DNA of 48,189 bases, taken from contig JAFVHT010000038.1 of assembly GCA_017474285.1 (NCBI GenBank), forward strand, positions 1 to 48,189, in the 5' to 3' direction. This document shows, piece after piece, positions 7,671-17,842 of the stretch. Made by a program: the position numbers and the translations under genes. The stretch is from Acetobacter sp. (GTDB lineage: Bacteria; Pseudomonadota; Alphaproteobacteria; Acetobacterales; Acetobacteraceae). Within the stretch, counting starts at the first letter, position 1, and the number at the start of each line of letters is the position of its first letter. The notes below the pieces were generated by a model. It made no database searches. It saw nothing but the letters and a program-made list of their open reading frames with translations, and was not told the origin of the DNA.

Positions 7671-8195
7671 TTAAATCTCAAGACGTTTAATTTCCTGCCC
7701 TTGAACAGCCTCAAGCATCTGTAACATATCATATCCAAGTTGAGGATGCACCCAATCTGGACAAATATCACTTAGCGGCACCAAGACAAATGCCCGCTCA
7801 TGTGCACGAGGATGAGGTAAAACCAGCCTCGGTGTCTTTAAACATAAACTACCATAAGTAATTAAATCAAGGTCAAGTGTACGAGGCGCATTCGGTATAG
7901 AACGAACACGACCACAATTTCTTTCAATTTCATGCAAAAAACTAAGCAAAAGAGACGGATCATGTTTTACAATACAGGATAATACACCATTTACGTAAAA
8001 TGGCTGTTCTGATGGTGGAACAGGAGCACTTTTATACCAGTGAGAAACAGATAGAACTCTTACACCAGGAATAGAACGAATAGTTGCAACAGCCTCTAAA
8101 CATGTTACGCGTGCACTCTTTTTGTCGTGTTCTAGATTGGCACCTACTTCTAGATTGGCACCTACCGCAATAACAACGTGATGAAATTGTCCCAT
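7671..8195 (-). CDS. folK: HPPK, 6-hydroxymethyl-7,8-dihydropterin pyrophosphokinase, with a 6-residue duplication
   Basis: FolK transfers pyrophosphate from ATP to the pterin in folate synthesis. The signature RTLDLDLITYG (metal-binding Asp pair) and LPHPRAHERAFVLVPL confirm the family, as does YKSAPVPPSEQPFYVNGV. The N-terminal strand, normally ending in a single G[SA]NL motif, is here VGANLEVGANLEHDKKSA: six residues are doubled by an exact 18-bp tandem repeat. From ATG 8195 the protein has 174 residues; ATG 8204 is also possible because AAGGAAG lies just before it, too near for 8204 and suitable for 8195. The enzyme may still work, since the repeat keeps the frame, but it lies by the substrate-binding strand. 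Confidence 0.9.
   Translation of the reverse strand: MGQFHHVVIAVGANLEVGANLEHDKKSARVTCLEAVATIRSIPGVRVLSVSHWYKSAPVPPSEQPFYVNGVLSCIVKHDPSLLLSFLHEIERNCGRVRSIPNAPRTLDLDLITYGSLCLKTPRLVLPHPRAHERAFVLVPLSDICPDWVHPQLGYDMLQMLEAVQGQEIKRLEI
8130..8165. repeat. Exact 18-bp tandem duplication in folK
   Basis: The 18 bases at 8130-8147 are repeated without change at 8148-8165, directly adjacent. Because 18 is a multiple of three, the folK frame is kept and residues VGANLE are doubled. Perfect identity points to a recent event or to a polymorphic repeat. Confidence 0.95.
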
Positions 8196-8343
8196 GATTT
8201 TCATACTTCCTTTGATAAAACTTGACAAATAAGCTAGTAATAACGTAGTTTTCTCATGATGTTTGAATTATATCATTCCATCACGTAAAATACGAAATAC
8301 TTAAATACCACCACTTACTTTAACTACACAGAAAGTCATACCC

Positions 8344-8994
8344 ATGAACCTAAAAAAAGAAGAAAGACCCTACGTTTTCAGAAAAGAAGAAAAGACCTGT
8401 GTTTTTATTGATGGTCTTAGCCTTTACTCAGCATCACGTAGCCTTAATTTTAATGTTGACTATAAAAAACTCCTTGATTTTTTCACTACCAGGACAAATG
8501 TCATTCGTGTTTACTACTATGCCGCTATTCCCGACACAGAAGAGTACTCTCCTCTTAAGCCCTTAACAGATTGGTTATCCTACAATGGATATTTTCTTGT
8601 TACCAAACCTGCGCGAGAGTTTATCGATTCTAGTGGGAAGCGCCATATTAAAGGAAACATGGATATAGAAATCGCTGTCGATATGCTTGAAATGGCCCCT
8701 CATATTGACCATGCTGTTCTTTTTAGTGGTAATTCTGATTTCCGTTGTGTCGTTGAGGCCGTGCAACGCCAAGGAACCCGCGTTTCTGTTGCTTCCTCTA
8801 TGAAATCATCTCCACTCCTTATAGGAGACGATTTACGCCGTCAGGCTGACCAATTTTTAGAGTTGGCGATTATTAGTGCAGATTTTACACGTCATCCTGT
8901 AGATGCCCCTAAATTGCGCCAATCTCCTATCCGACATCCAGCAGATCAAACTATTCAAGAGTGTCACCACATAGATTTAGAAAATCTAGATTAA
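8344..8994 (+). CDS. NYN-domain (LabA/DUF88-type) PIN-like protein
   Basis: The 216-residue protein has the NYN-domain plan: an N-terminal strand with FIDGLSLYSASR (first acidic site), a central GNMDIEIAVDMLEMA (acidic site), and AVLFSGNSDFRCVVEAVQRQGTRVSV (third acidic site), ending with LRRQADQFLEL. NYN proteins are predicted nucleases of the PIN-like fold with metal-binding Asp residues, and the three acids are all present. The RNA target is unknown. It starts on the plus strand, divergent from folK, with no strong Shine-Dalgarno before ATG 8344. The gene has its own end before the carbonic anhydrase; the 47-bp gap suggests they may be transcribed together. Confidence 0.88.
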   Translation: MNLKKEERPYVFRKEEKTCVFIDGLSLYSASRSLNFNVDYKKLLDFFTTRTNVIRVYYYAAIPDTEEYSPLKPLTDWLSYNGYFLVTKPAREFIDSSGKRHIKGNMDIEIAVDMLEMAPHIDHAVLFSGNSDFRCVVEAVQRQGTRVSVASSMKSSPLLIGDDLRRQADQFLELAIISADFTRHPVDAPKLRQSPIRHPADQTIQECHHIDLENLD

Positions 8995-9041
8995 GACACT
9001 GAAAAAATAACCATTTTTTAAGGAGGTAGGAATCTCTAACG

Positions 9042-9719
9042 ATGCATACATGTGTTGAAGCTCGGAATCATTTATTATCACTTTTACAAGGAGTTGAATA
9101 TTTTAATACACATGTTTTTCCTGAAAAAGAGAAGCTTTTTTCAGATCTTTCCGATACACAAAACCCAAAAATCTTGTTTATAGCCTGTGCTGATAGTCGT
9201 ATTACACCAAGTTTAATTACTCAAACTGAACCGGGAGACCTTTTTATCCTTCGTAATATTGGCAATTTGGTTCCTGCCTATGGAGAAATGCTTGGTGGTG
9301 TTTCTTCTGCCATAGAATACGCTGTTGTCGGTTTAGAGGTTTCTATTATTATCGTCTGCGGTCATTCTGATTGCGGTGCCATGAAAGCCTTGCTTGACCC
9401 TCAAGAAGCTCACCTAGATTCTATGCCAACGGTTTCTTCTTGGTTACGCAATGCAGAAGCTGCACGCTCTGTAACTCTCAGTACCTTTAAAGCAGAAGAT
9501 TCTGGGCCTGCAATGGTACGTTGCTTATCAGAGCAAAATGTCCTCCTTCAACTTGCTCATCTTCGTACACATCCCGCAGTTGCTGCAGGTCTTGCTTCTA
9601 ACACTTTGTTTTTACAAGGTTGGTTTTACGATATCGGAAAAGGAGAAATTTCAATTTTAGATGAACAAACACGTAAAAATATCGCTATTAAAGATATTAT
9701 TGAATCCTTAAAAGAGTAA
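9042..9719 (+). CDS. can: Beta-class carbonic anhydrase
   Basis: The enzyme interconverts carbon dioxide and bicarbonate. The zinc-binding residues of the beta class are all there: Cys49, Asp51 and Arg53 in ACADSR, and His108 and Cys111 in VCGHSDCGAM. Length (225 residues) is normal. It has a perfect AAGGAGGT at 9020-9027, about 14 bases before the ATG, so translation should be efficient although the spacing is long. Bicarbonate feeds carboxylations for fatty acid and nucleotide synthesis. Gene symbol is by family; cynT is an alternative name for near relatives. Confidence 0.94.
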   Translation: MHTCVEARNHLLSLLQGVEYFNTHVFPEKEKLFSDLSDTQNPKILFIACADSRITPSLITQTEPGDLFILRNIGNLVPAYGEMLGGVSSAIEYAVVGLEVSIIIVCGHSDCGAMKALLDPQEAHLDSMPTVSSWLRNAEAARSVTLSTFKAEDSGPAMVRCLSEQNVLLQLAHLRTHPAVAAGLASNTLFLQGWFYDIGKGEISILDEQTRKNIAIKDIIESLKE

Positions 9720-9741
9720 ATCTATAAAAGCAGCATTCCTC

Positions 9742-10620
9742 ATGTATTATAGGTTGGTGTGTTTATTTGTAGTCAGTTTTTTCCTTTTTAATCTTGTTGC
9801 TTTAAAGGCAAATGCTCATACACTCTTACGTATCAGCACTTGGAACCTTGATTGGCTTATTGATGATAACACACCATCAAATCACCTCCCCCTTGATCGT
9901 CCCTATCGTTCATTACAGGATTATCAAGCATTAGCTGTTTATGCTGCTCGTCTTAAATCCGATATCGTTGCAGCCCAAGAAGTTGGAAGTGTTGCTGTTC
10001 TAACACGACTATTCCCTACAACGACTTACCAGATTTTACTCTCTAACGATACAATACCCCAACATACAGCCCTCGTTGCCCGTAAACAATTTATTCTTCA
10101 CCGAAACCCCGATCTTGTAGCGCTTAGTATAGGATCAGAAAATACACCTACGTTACGTAATGGATTGGATGTTACCGTCACTTTTCCTAACACGCCTGAT
10201 AAAAAATTACGGATTCTTATTGTTCACCTCAAAACAGGCTGTTGGGATAATTCCCCATGGAAACACCGTTACTCTTGCCCTGTTCTTTATCGGCAATTTG
10301 CTATTCTTAAGCGCTGGATTAAAGCACGCGCAAAAGAAAAAGCCGCTTTTGCCATTATAGGTGACTTTAACCGAAGATTAACACCTGAAGACCCTTTATT
10401 TCTCACCCTCTCAAGAGTAACACCATTAGACCTAACCACAGCGAATAGGTCTAGCCCCTGTCGAGGCGGTGAATATTTTATCGATCATATTATCCTAGGT
10501 GGCGCCGCTATAGCTTGGGAAAAACCAAATTCGTTACGTGTAATGCGTATCCCACAACACAATGGTGAAACATTAAGCGACCATTGCCCTGTTTCTATAA
10601 CGCTCAATATTCCTTCTTAA
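9742..10620 (+). CDS. Secreted endonuclease/exonuclease/phosphatase-family protein
   Basis: A signal peptide is evident: a hydrophobic stretch at residues 7-20 and a cleavage-like ANAH near residue 25. The mature chain follows the EEP fold: ISTWNLDWL (Asn of the first motif), DIVAAQEVG (Glu), a strand LRILIVHLKTGC, GDFNRRLTP (Asp, Asn), DHIILGG and LSDHCPVSITL (Asp, His). These are the catalytic signature residues of nucleases and phosphodiesterases of the DNase I-like superfamily. 292 residues is normal. The substrate (nucleic acid, lipid or sugar phosphate) cannot be decided. It probably acts in the periplasm or outside the cell and lies 22 bp after the carbonic anhydrase. Confidence 0.85.
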   Translation: MYYRLVCLFVVSFFLFNLVALKANAHTLLRISTWNLDWLIDDNTPSNHLPLDRPYRSLQDYQALAVYAARLKSDIVAAQEVGSVAVLTRLFPTTTYQILLSNDTIPQHTALVARKQFILHRNPDLVALSIGSENTPTLRNGLDVTVTFPNTPDKKLRILIVHLKTGCWDNSPWKHRYSCPVLYRQFAILKRWIKARAKEKAAFAIIGDFNRRLTPEDPLFLTLSRVTPLDLTTANRSSPCRGGEYFIDHIILGGAAIAWEKPNSLRVMRIPQHNGETLSDHCPVSITLNIPS

Positions 10621-10658
10621 AGCTACTAAAATATAAGAAAGTTTTATTAGTTTATCTT

Positions 10659-11258
10659 TCACCGTCGTAATAAAAAAAGCGCCTGTTCACCAAATAAATT
10701 TGCTAAACGAATAGAACGACGCCATGGGGCACGTTCACCTTCTTCATCAATAGCCATCCATTTTTCAACGATATAGCCATCTTGTTGACAAAGAGCAAGA
10801 AAATCCCGAATTGTACAAGGATGAATATTAGGTGTTTCATACCATGGTTTATACCAAACAGTTGTCATCGGCATACGACCGTTCAACAAAAGTTTTAACC
10901 GTAATTGCCAGTGTCCAAAATTAGGAAAAGACACAATAGCATATCGTCCAATTCGTAACATCTGCCGTAACACTTCTCTCGGACGTTCAACAGCCTGAAG
11001 CGTTCTTTGTAATACCACATAGTCAAAAGCATGATCGGAATAATAGGCTAAATCATGATCTGCGTCACCGTGCATCACTGGTAAACCATGCGCCACAGAA
11101 AAAGTAACAAGCTTCATATTAAGTTCAATACCACGTGCATCACACCCTTGATGACGAAAGAGATGATCAATCAACGCACCATCACCACTCCCTATATCTA
11201 AAACACGGGCACCAGGTTTTATCATTTCTGCAATCAATTTCTGATCAAGCCGCATCAA
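10659..11258 (-). CDS. metW: MetW, methionine biosynthesis methyltransferase-fold protein
   Basis: MetW is found next to metX in many alphaproteobacteria and is needed for or assists homoserine acetylation. The 199-residue product has the SAM-methyltransferase-like start [15 protein letters not shown], then [15 protein letters not shown] and [20 protein letters not shown], the phrases typical of MetW. It overlaps metX by four bases (ATGA), which shows translational coupling. It is the last gene of the run lepA-metX-metW and converges with the EEP-family gene. Confidence 0.93.
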   Translation of the reverse strand: MMRLDQKLIAEMIKPGARVLDIGSGDGALIDHLFRHQGCDARGIELNMKLVTFSVAHGLPVMHGDADHDLAYYSDHAFDYVVLQRTLQAVERPREVLRQMLRIGRYAIVSFPNFGHWQLRLKLLLNGRMPMTTVWYKPWYETPNIHPCTIRDFLALCQQDGYIVEKWMAIDEEGERAPWRRSIRLANLFGEQALFLLRR

Positions 11259-12460
11259 TACAACCCCACATGTTCTGCAACACCCCGTAAGAAACCTTGA
11301 ACCGTTCTATCAAAATCAGGTTCATCTAACAAAAAAGCATCATGCCCCCTATCTGTCTCAATTTCCACAAATGAAACATTAGCCGTAGCCTGATTAAGCG
11401 CTCTTACCAAGGTTCGCGCTGTAGATGTTGGAAATAACCAATCGGAAGAAAAAGAAATCACACAAAAACGCACAGATGTTCCAGAAAACGCTGCTGTGAG
11501 CTCCCCATCATAATCAGCAGCAAGGTCAAACCAATCCATTGCCCGTGTAATACTTAAATAAGAATTAGCATCAAAACGACGAACAAAACTTGATCCTTGA
11601 TAACGTAAATACGACTCAACTTCAAAAATATCGCCAAATAAGGAAAGTGGTCCTGTAAAATTCCCTGCTGATTTATCAGCAGAAGAACCCTGACGTACAC
11701 GACGACCAAATTTACGCGTTAAAGCTTTTTCAGATAAATAGGTAATATGCGCCATCATCCGTGCAACAGAAAGTCCACGCGCAGGAACAACACCTTCACA
11801 CCAATAACGACCATTCCGCCAATCTGGATCAGCAATAATGGCTTGTCGTCCAACTTCATTAAAAGCGATATTTTGCGCAGAATGAAAGGGCGCTGTTGCG
11901 ATAGGCATAGCCGCTAACATCATCTCTGGATAAGTAACAGTCCATTCTAGAACCTGCATACCTCCCATTGACCCCCCCACAACAGCAAAGAGTTTATCAA
12001 TACCGAGATACCGTACTAACTTATATTGTGCCCGCACCATATCTCGTATTGTAATAGGTGGAAAATCGGTACCCCATAGCTCTTTCTTCACGCTTTCCTC
12101 ACGCACAGACATAGGTCCCGTACTTCCCATACACCCCCCTAATACATTAGAACAGATGACGAAAAATTTGTCAGTGTCAATAGGTTTTCCTGAACCAACC
12201 ATACGCTCCCACCAACCTGGCTTCCCTGTTAATGGATGCGTTTCTGCTACATATTGATCACCTGTAAAAGCATGACAAAGGAGAATAGCGTTATCACGTT
12301 GTTCAGAAAGTTGACCATAGGTACAATAAGCCACATCTACAGGTGCTAAATGCATGTCACAATCCAACGTAATCCCCTCAGGAAAGTGAGCATGACGGTG
12401 TTTATCAATTGTAAAAGGCGTTATACTATTTATCAAATAACCAGATCCTCCAAAAACCAC
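11255..12460 (-). CDS. metX: Homoserine O-acetyltransferase
   Basis: MetX acetylates homoserine with acetyl-CoA in methionine synthesis. It is an alpha/beta hydrolase; the nucleophile elbow is [14 protein letters not shown], and the acid and base are in [10 protein letters not shown] and [12 protein letters not shown]. The 401-residue length is normal. Early signature: [12 protein letters not shown]. It lies only 27 bp after the lepA stop, so it has no room for the SAM-II riboswitch that precedes metX in some alphaproteobacteria; any control must act from further upstream or through lepA transcription. Confidence 0.94.
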   Translation of the reverse strand: MVFGGSGYLINSITPFTIDKHRHAHFPEGITLDCDMHLAPVDVAYCTYGQLSEQRDNAILLCHAFTGDQYVAETHPLTGKPGWWERMVGSGKPIDTDKFFVICSNVLGGCMGSTGPMSVREESVKKELWGTDFPPITIRDMVRAQYKLVRYLGIDKLFAVVGGSMGGMQVLEWTVTYPEMMLAAMPIATAPFHSAQNIAFNEVGRQAIIADPDWRNGRYWCEGVVPARGLSVARMMAHITYLSEKALTRKFGRRVRQGSSADKSAGNFTGPLSLFGDIFEVESYLRYQGSSFVRRFDANSYLSITRAMDWFDLAADYDGELTAAFSGTSVRFCVISFSSDWLFPTSTARTLVRALNQATANVSFVEIETDRGHDAFLLDEPDFDRTVQGFLRGVAEHVGLY

Positions 12461-12487
12461 AAAATCTGTATTCTTACCTCTATCAAT

Positions 12488-14296
12488 TTAATGTTCCATT
12501 TTTAATGCTGCTAAAAATGCACTTTGTGGAATTTCCACTTTACCAAATTGACGCATCCGCTTCTTACCTTCTTTCTGTTTTTCCAAAAGTTTACGTTTGC
12601 GCGAAATATCACCACCATAACATTTAGCCGTTACGTCTTTTGATAAAGCCCCTATGGTTTCACGAGCAATGATTCGACTGCCAATAGCTGCTTGTACAGC
12701 AATTTTAAATAATTGGCGTGGAATCAAATCCTTAAGACGGGCACAAATAGCGCGTCCGCGACTTTCTGCCGCTGAACGATGAGCAACAAAAGACAGCGCA
12801 TCAACAGGCTCATGATTTACCAAAATTGAAACAAGAACAAGATCACTCGGTTGGTACCCATCTATCTGGTAATCAAAGCTTGCATAACCGCGTGTGAGTG
12901 ATTTAAGTCTATCATAAAAATCAAATACAACTTCATTTAAGGGCAAACGGTACACCACCATAACCCGGTTGCCCGCCACATAAGTAAGATCAAGTTGAAG
13001 ACCACGCCTCTCTGTACACAGTGCCAATACAGCTCCTAAATACTCATCTGGCACCATAATAGTCGCCTTAATCCATGGCTCTTCAATTTTTTCAATCAAA
13101 GAGGCATCGGGCATATCAACCGGATTATGTAACTCCCTCATTTCACCATTGGTGAGAGTAAGTTTGTAGATCACTGAAGGGGCTGTCGCAATAAGGTCAA
13201 GATCAAACTCTCGTGAGAGACGTTCTTGGATAATTTCAAGATGGAGAACCCCTAAAAACCCACAACGAAATCCAAAACCCAACGCTGCAGATGTTTCAGC
13301 ATCATAATGAAATGATGCATCATTGAGGCGTAATTTTGCCAAACCGTCACGAAGTCTCTCAAAATCATCGGCAACAATAGGGAATAAGCCACACCACACC
13401 ACAGGAATAGACGGTTTAAAACCATCAAGAGGTATCTGTGCTGGATGGCGATCGTCCGTTATCGTATCCCCAACGTTACAATCAGCTACCGTTTTAATAG
13501 CTGCATTAATATAACCAATTTCACCAGGACCAAGACTTTCCACAGGGGTCATACGCGGTGTAAACACGCCAACTTGCTCTACTTGGTACACTGCTCCTGA
13601 AGACATCATACGCATTTTAGTACCCTTTTTAAGACACCCTTCTTTAATGCGTACTAAAACAACAACCCCCAAATACGCGTTATACCAACTATCAACCAAC
13701 ATAGCACGAAGTGGTTTTTCGACATCGCCTTGTGGTGGCGGTAAACGAGTCACAATTGCTTCAAGAACAGCATCTATATTCAATCCTGTTTTAGCAGAGA
13801 TCTCAACAGCTTGGTCTGCAGGGATACCAATAACATCCTCTATTTGTTCCTTAACACGTTCAGGCTCTGCAGCAGGTAAGTCGACTTTATTCAGAACAAC
13901 GACAATATCGTGATCGGCGTCAATTGCTTGATACACGTTAGCTAAGGTCTGCGCCTCTACCCCTTGTGATGCATCGACCACTAACAAAGACCCTTCACAA
14001 GCAGCTAAAGAACGACTGACTTCATAGGCAAAATCAACATGTCCTGGTGTATCCATAAGGTTAAGGATATAAGTGTTTCCATCTTGTGCACGATAATTGA
14101 GGCGAACTGTTTGCGCCTTAATGGTAATACCCCGTTCGCGTTCTAAATCCATATTATCCAAAACCTGATTAGTCATTTCACGCGTTGTTAAAGCACCACA
14201 GGTTTGAATAAGCCGATCTGCAAGGGTCGATTTACCATGATCTATATGTGCAATAATAGAAAAATTACGAATACACGAAAGCGGTACACTCGTCAT
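12488..14296 (-). CDS. lepA: Elongation factor 4 (LepA)
   Basis: LepA is a ribosome-dependent GTPase related to EF-G that aids translation under stress. The 602-residue protein begins with [20 protein letters not shown] (P-loop), followed by [26 protein letters not shown] and [11 protein letters not shown], and ends with the LepA-specific C-terminal domain including [20 protein letters not shown]. Length is typical. Its start is separated by over 300 bp from glnA, so the lepA-metX-metW run probably has a promoter in 14297-14575. Confidence 0.97.
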   Translation of the reverse strand: MTSVPLSCIRNFSIIAHIDHGKSTLADRLIQTCGALTTREMTNQVLDNMDLERERGITIKAQTVRLNYRAQDGNTYILNLMDTPGHVDFAYEVSRSLAACEGSLLVVDASQGVEAQTLANVYQAIDADHDIVVVLNKVDLPAAEPERVKEQIEDVIGIPADQAVEISAKTGLNIDAVLEAIVTRLPPPQGDVEKPLRAMLVDSWYNAYLGVVVLVRIKEGCLKKGTKMRMMSSGAVYQVEQVGVFTPRMTPVESLGPGEIGYINAAIKTVADCNVGDTITDDRHPAQIPLDGFKPSIPVVWCGLFPIVADDFERLRDGLAKLRLNDASFHYDAETSAALGFGFRCGFLGVLHLEIIQERLSREFDLDLIATAPSVIYKLTLTNGEMRELHNPVDMPDASLIEKIEEPWIKATIMVPDEYLGAVLALCTERRGLQLDLTYVAGNRVMVVYRLPLNEVVFDFYDRLKSLTRGYASFDYQIDGYQPSDLVLVSILVNHEPVDALSFVAHRSAAESRGRAICARLKDLIPRQLFKIAVQAAIGSRIIARETIGALSKDVTAKCYGGDISRKRKLLEKQKEGKKRMRQFGKVEIPQSAFLAALKMEH

Positions 14297-14575
14297 ACAA
14301 CACCCTTTTTTTTACAGAAAACACACAGATAACAAAGTAGAGACGAAATAGAAAAAACGTAGAAAAGCACTTCTTCACGCAAAAATAATATTCAACACAA
14401 TGGTTTTGCGTAGGTTTAAATTTTTATATCACAAAAGCAAACCCATACATCAATATAACATCTCATAATGGAATATCTACAATGTTCCTCCAACCCATCT
14501 CAATCATAATTTATGTTAGAAAATATTTATTATAACACTATCCCAACGCCTCAATACTCACACCCCTCATAAAAC
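14297..14575. other. Gene-free stretch upstream of lepA
   Basis: The stretch is very AT-rich and includes poly-A and poly-T runs. I see no open frame of note, RNA gene or strong repeat. It should carry the lepA promoter on the minus strand, but I cannot name a box with confidence. Confidence 0.4.
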
Positions 14576-14615
14576 TAAAAATCCTTGTGCCGAAACATTG
14601 AATCGACACAAGGAT
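14576..14615 (-). terminator. Rho-independent terminator of glnA
   Basis: ATCCTTGTGCCG (14581-14592) pairs with CGACACAAGGAT (14604-14615) across an 11-nt loop. On the minus strand the stem of 12 bp (one G-U pair) is followed by a T-rich tail. It lies 46 bp after the glnA stop. Confidence 0.85.
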
Positions 14616-14661
14616 CTCTCACTTTTACAAGCTTAACGCTCTCCTATTTGGAGAAATAACC

Positions 14662-16122
14662 TTAAACAGAGTAATACATTTCAAACTCAACAGGATGAGG
14701 CGTATGTTCAAAACGATGTACATCATCCCATTTCAGCGTAATGTAACTTTCGATTTGTTCTTTCGTAAAGACATTACCCGCCAACAAAAATTCATGATCT
14801 GCAGCCAAAGCCTCCAAAGCTTCACGCAAAGACCCTGCCACTGTTGGAATCTGTTTTAATTCTTGAGGTGGTAAGTCATACAAATCTTTATCCATGGGGT
14901 CTCCCGGATGAATCTTATGCTTAATCCCATCTAAACCAGCCATTAACATAGCCGAAAAAGCAAGGTAGGGATTCGCCGTCGGATCAGGGAAACGCACTTC
15001 AACACGTTTCGCTTTCGGAGACGTTGCATATGGGATACGACACGAAGCAGAACGATTTCGCGCCGAATAAGCTAATAGCACAGGCGCTTCAAACCCAGGA
15101 ATTAAACGCTTATAAGAATTTGTAGAGGGATTCGTAAAAGCATTTAATGCTTTAGCATGCCGAATAATACCACCAATGTAGTACAATGCTGTATCAGAAA
15201 GATCCGCATATCGATCTCCTGCAAAAACAGGTTTTCCACCTTTCCAAATAGATTGATGGACATGCATGCCAGAGCCGTTATCCCCATAAATCGGTTTAGG
15301 CATAAAAGTTGCCGTTTTACCATAAGAATGGGCTACGTTATGCACACAATATTTGTATATTTGCATAAAATCTGCTGCACGAACCAATGTCTCAAAACGA
15401 GTCCCCAATTCATGTTGAGACTGAGCTACTTCATGGTGATGTTTTTCAATAGGCAGCCCCATTTCACCCATAACAGCGAGCATTTCAGCACGCATATCGC
15501 TTTCACTATCGACAGGCGCAACAGGAAAATACCCACCTTTTGGAGAAGGGCGATGCCCCATATTGCCTTCAGGATAATCTCTCAGAGAAGCGCTTGGTCC
15601 CTCAACGCTCTCCAACCGATATTTACCGTAATTCGGACCTGTCCCAAACTGTACATTATCAAAAATAAAAAACTCAGCCTCAGGCCCGAAATACGCAACG
15701 TCCCCAAGACCAGAGGATTTTAAATAGTGTTCAGCAAGCTTTGCTGTGGAACGCGGATCGCGCGCATAAGGTTGCCCTGTAGAAGGCTCAACGATATCAC
15801 AAAATAAAATCAGTTGAGGGCGTGCAGAAAATGGATCTAAAACTGCAGACGATGCATCAGGTAACAAAATCATGTCACTTTCGTTGATAGCTTTCCACCC
15901 TGCAATAGATGAACCATCAAACATAAATCCATCAATAAAACTATCTTCCTCAATCGTATTGACATGTTGGCATGTATGATGCCACTTACCTTTTGGGTCT
16001 GTGAAACGTAAATCAACCATTTCAATAGAGTGTTCACGTATCAGGTCAAAAACCTTTGTAACTGATACCGCTCCATTCTGACCACTCGTAGCTTGTTTTG
16101 TAGAAGCTGTTCCTTTTGTCAT
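14662..16122 (-). CDS. glnA: Glutamine synthetase type I
   Basis: GlnA makes glutamine from glutamate, ammonia and ATP. The 486-residue protein carries [50 protein letters not shown] and the [10 protein letters not shown] segment with the Tyr that adenylyltransferase modifies. It is thus a GSI-beta enzyme subject to adenylylation. The N-terminus carries about 17 extra residues (a Thr/Ser/Gln-rich start) compared with the usual 469-residue form. The start is fixed by GGAGG about 8 bases before ATG 16122. It follows glnB by 84 bp, the classical glnB-glnA pair. Confidence 0.97.
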   Translation of the reverse strand: MTKGTASTKQATSGQNGAVSVTKVFDLIREHSIEMVDLRFTDPKGKWHHTCQHVNTIEEDSFIDGFMFDGSSIAGWKAINESDMILLPDASSAVLDPFSARPQLILFCDIVEPSTGQPYARDPRSTAKLAEHYLKSSGLGDVAYFGPEAEFFIFDNVQFGTGPNYGKYRLESVEGPSASLRDYPEGNMGHRPSPKGGYFPVAPVDSESDMRAEMLAVMGEMGLPIEKHHHEVAQSQHELGTRFETLVRAADFMQIYKYCVHNVAHSYGKTATFMPKPIYGDNGSGMHVHQSIWKGGKPVFAGDRYADLSDTALYYIGGIIRHAKALNAFTNPSTNSYKRLIPGFEAPVLLAYSARNRSASCRIPYATSPKAKRVEVRFPDPTANPYLAFSAMLMAGLDGIKHKIHPGDPMDKDLYDLPPQELKQIPTVAGSLREALEALAADHEFLLAGNVFTKEQIESYITLKWDDVHRFEHTPHPVEFEMYYSV

Positions 16123-16206
16123 TCCTTGTTCCTCCGAGACATATAATCAACTAGTCAACACTACCGCGTGGCCATACTAAAAACACCGCCACAAAACCGC
16201 CTTCAC

Positions 16207-16591
<385 letters not shown>

Positions 16592-16921
16592 CACATCTTT
16601 AAAATCACTAAACCCACTTATCGCTATTCGTACGCTAAATATCTTAATGGTATTTTTACATTTTTTCCACACCTTAAGCAAGACCAAACATCATGCTCTT
16701 TCATAATCACATTAAGAGCTGACTTCACGTCACCAAAATAAGATTCTTACTAGATACGTTTTGGTATTTAGATTTTTCAAAGATCTCATTCATTGCAGAT
16801 CTAGCTCTATCTATCGTGTTTATTAGTTTAACACTCGGATCTACTGCATTTCACTTAATTTTACTTCAAACACTCTCTTGACAAATCGTTTTTATCGTCG
16901 TAAAGATCTAATCTGTTCCAT
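16592..16921. other. Gene-free stretch between glnB and tRNA-His
   Basis: About 330 bp of AT-rich sequence without a supported gene. It must hold the promoter of tRNA-His on the plus strand; a TTGACA-like box occurs near 16876-16882 (CTCTTGACAAATCG) with an AT-rich TAATCT-like box near 16906-16912. I see no clear terminator. Confidence 0.35.
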
Positions 16922-16998
16922 GGCGGACGTAGCTCAGTTGGTAGAGCGCTGGTTTGTGGTACCAGTGGTCGCGGGTTCGAATCCCGTCGTTCGCCCCA
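16922..16998 (+). tRNA. tRNA-His (anticodon GTG)
   Basis: The cloverleaf is complete: acceptor GCGGACG pairs with CGTTCGC, D-arm GCTC/GAGC, anticodon stem CTGGT/ACCAG enclosing TTGTGGT (anticodon GTG), T-arm GCGGG/CCCGT with TTCGAAT loop, discriminator C73 and encoded CCA at 16996-16998. A G is encoded at position -1 opposite C73, the standard His identity pair, unlike the group of alphaproteobacteria that lost G-1. Confidence 0.97.
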
Positions 16999-17162
16999 CT
17001 TGTTGTACCTAAACAGATTGTAAACACAAAATTTATATAAAACTTATAATCGTTGCTGGGTATTCTCTTGTTCCTTACTAACGTATTTGATCAAGCGCCT
17101 TTCTCTCGTCTCCTTACTCTATTAAAAGCGAAAATCTTCCTATAAATTCTGAGGGACACTCA

Positions 17163-17468
17163 ATGAAACAATTATTTGTTTACATTATTATTAATACAAT
17201 GACGGGAGCACCTTTAGATTCTTCAGGTCGTCAAATCCTTTATCACAGCCTTGGAGCTTGCAACATTGCAGCCTCAAATCTTACATGGGCTCTACAAAAC
17301 CATACGACTAATACTTTTAAATGTGTTCAGATTCCAGATCCCCAAAGAGAGTCTTACACATCATCGTACACGCGTAATCGTAATAGATATCTTCACGAAA
17401 GAGAAGAAGATAGAGACGAAACAGAACAATATTTACGCCATAACAGAACAAGACGTACGCATTACTAA
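17163..17468 (+). CDS. Unrecognised 101-residue protein with basic/acidic tail
   Basis: The product has an N-terminal globular-looking half (FVYIIINTMTGAPLDSSGRQ, a beta-strand-like start, then helices) and a C-terminal half of mostly Arg, Glu, Asp, Tyr and His. I do not recognise it. GAGGGA lies about 6 bases before ATG 17163, a usable ribosome binding site. A second frame at 17251-17490 overlaps but looks like a shadow. It is the first gene after tRNA-His, a common place for inserted DNA. Its gene neighbours are also unknown. The exact start is moderately certain and the function unknown. Confidence 0.5.
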   Translation: MKQLFVYIIINTMTGAPLDSSGRQILYHSLGACNIAASNLTWALQNHTTNTFKCVQIPDPQRESYTSSYTRNRNRYLHEREEDRDETEQYLRHNRTRRTHY

Positions 17469-17488
17469 TTCAAGAGTTTTCTTGAATT
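17467..17488. repeat. Perfect 8-bp inverted repeat after the 101-residue gene
   Basis: AATTCAAG (17467-17474) and CTTGAATT (17481-17488) flank a 6-nt loop AGTTTT. It overlaps the gene stop. It may be a weak terminator or RNA hairpin, but no T-run follows. Confidence 0.5.
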
Positions 17489-17505
17489 GAACATCTTGAT
17501 ACGAC

Positions 17506-17693
17506 TCTAAAGCGAGAGCATAAATACTAACCAACTTAACTACTCCTTGTGTGTTTCAATCCCGCCTTTAACAGAACATCTGACATAACTTAAGATCTTA
17601 TTTGCCAAGAACTTCTGTCGACAACTCGATTTCAAGTTGTTTTTCAAACATGAGTTCCTGGTGTGCTTCTAAAGCAAGATTATAGACACTAAC
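17506..17693. repeat. Diverged direct repeat pair of 26 bp
   Basis: The 26-base stretch at 17506-17531 and that at 17668-17693 match at 21 of 26 positions by my count; both begin TCTAAAGC and end ACTAAC. Each is preceded by a short hairpin (17467-17488, and ACAACT/AGTTGT near 17622-17641). The arrangement suggests a duplicated unit of about 160 bp. Confidence 0.4.
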
Positions 17694-17735
17694 TATAGTA
17701 CACCAAAAAAACGTCACATGTGAACATTTTCTTAG

Positions 17736-17760
17736 GAGGTAAGTTCTAAGAACTTACCTC
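17736..17760 (+). terminator. Perfect 25-nt inverted repeat with T-tail
   Basis: GAGGTAAGTTCT and its exact complement AGAACTTACCTC are separated by one base; the second arm is followed by TTTT. The 12-bp stem could end transcription of the upstream gene. An AGGAGG overlaps its left arm (17734-17739), so as RNA it would hide that sequence. Whether it is terminator, attenuator or operator is open. Confidence 0.5.
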
Positions 17761-17764
17761 TTTT

Positions 17765-17830
17765 ATGTTAATAGGATTTTTTCCTATATATAACTCTATT
17801 AGAAGAGATATAGTGTCTCTATTTAGATAA
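17765..17830 (+). CDS. Possible 21-residue leader peptide
   Basis: ATG 17765 opens right after the T-tail of the 25-nt inverted repeat and runs to TAA 17828-17830, where the stop overlaps the AAGGAG of the next gene. The peptide is hydrophobic at its start (MLIGFFPIYNSI) and then has two Arg. The AGGAGG before it is 25 bases away and within the hairpin. The overlap with the next ribosome binding site would suit translational coupling. It may equally be chance. Confidence 0.25.
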   Translation: MLIGFFPIYNSIRRDIVSLFR

Positions 17831-17842
17831 GGAGATCGTGAG

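Noticed and set aside
12461..12487. SAM riboswitch before metX
   Set aside because: Only 27 bases separate it from lepA.
15157..15723. 188-codon plus-strand frame opposite glnA
   Set aside because: It lies wholly in the antisense of a strongly conserved gene and has no family features, so it is a shadow.
16922..16998. Duplicated tRNA-His 3' end as att site
   Set aside because: I looked for a second copy of the tRNA end nearby and did not find one; a search of the whole genome would be needed.
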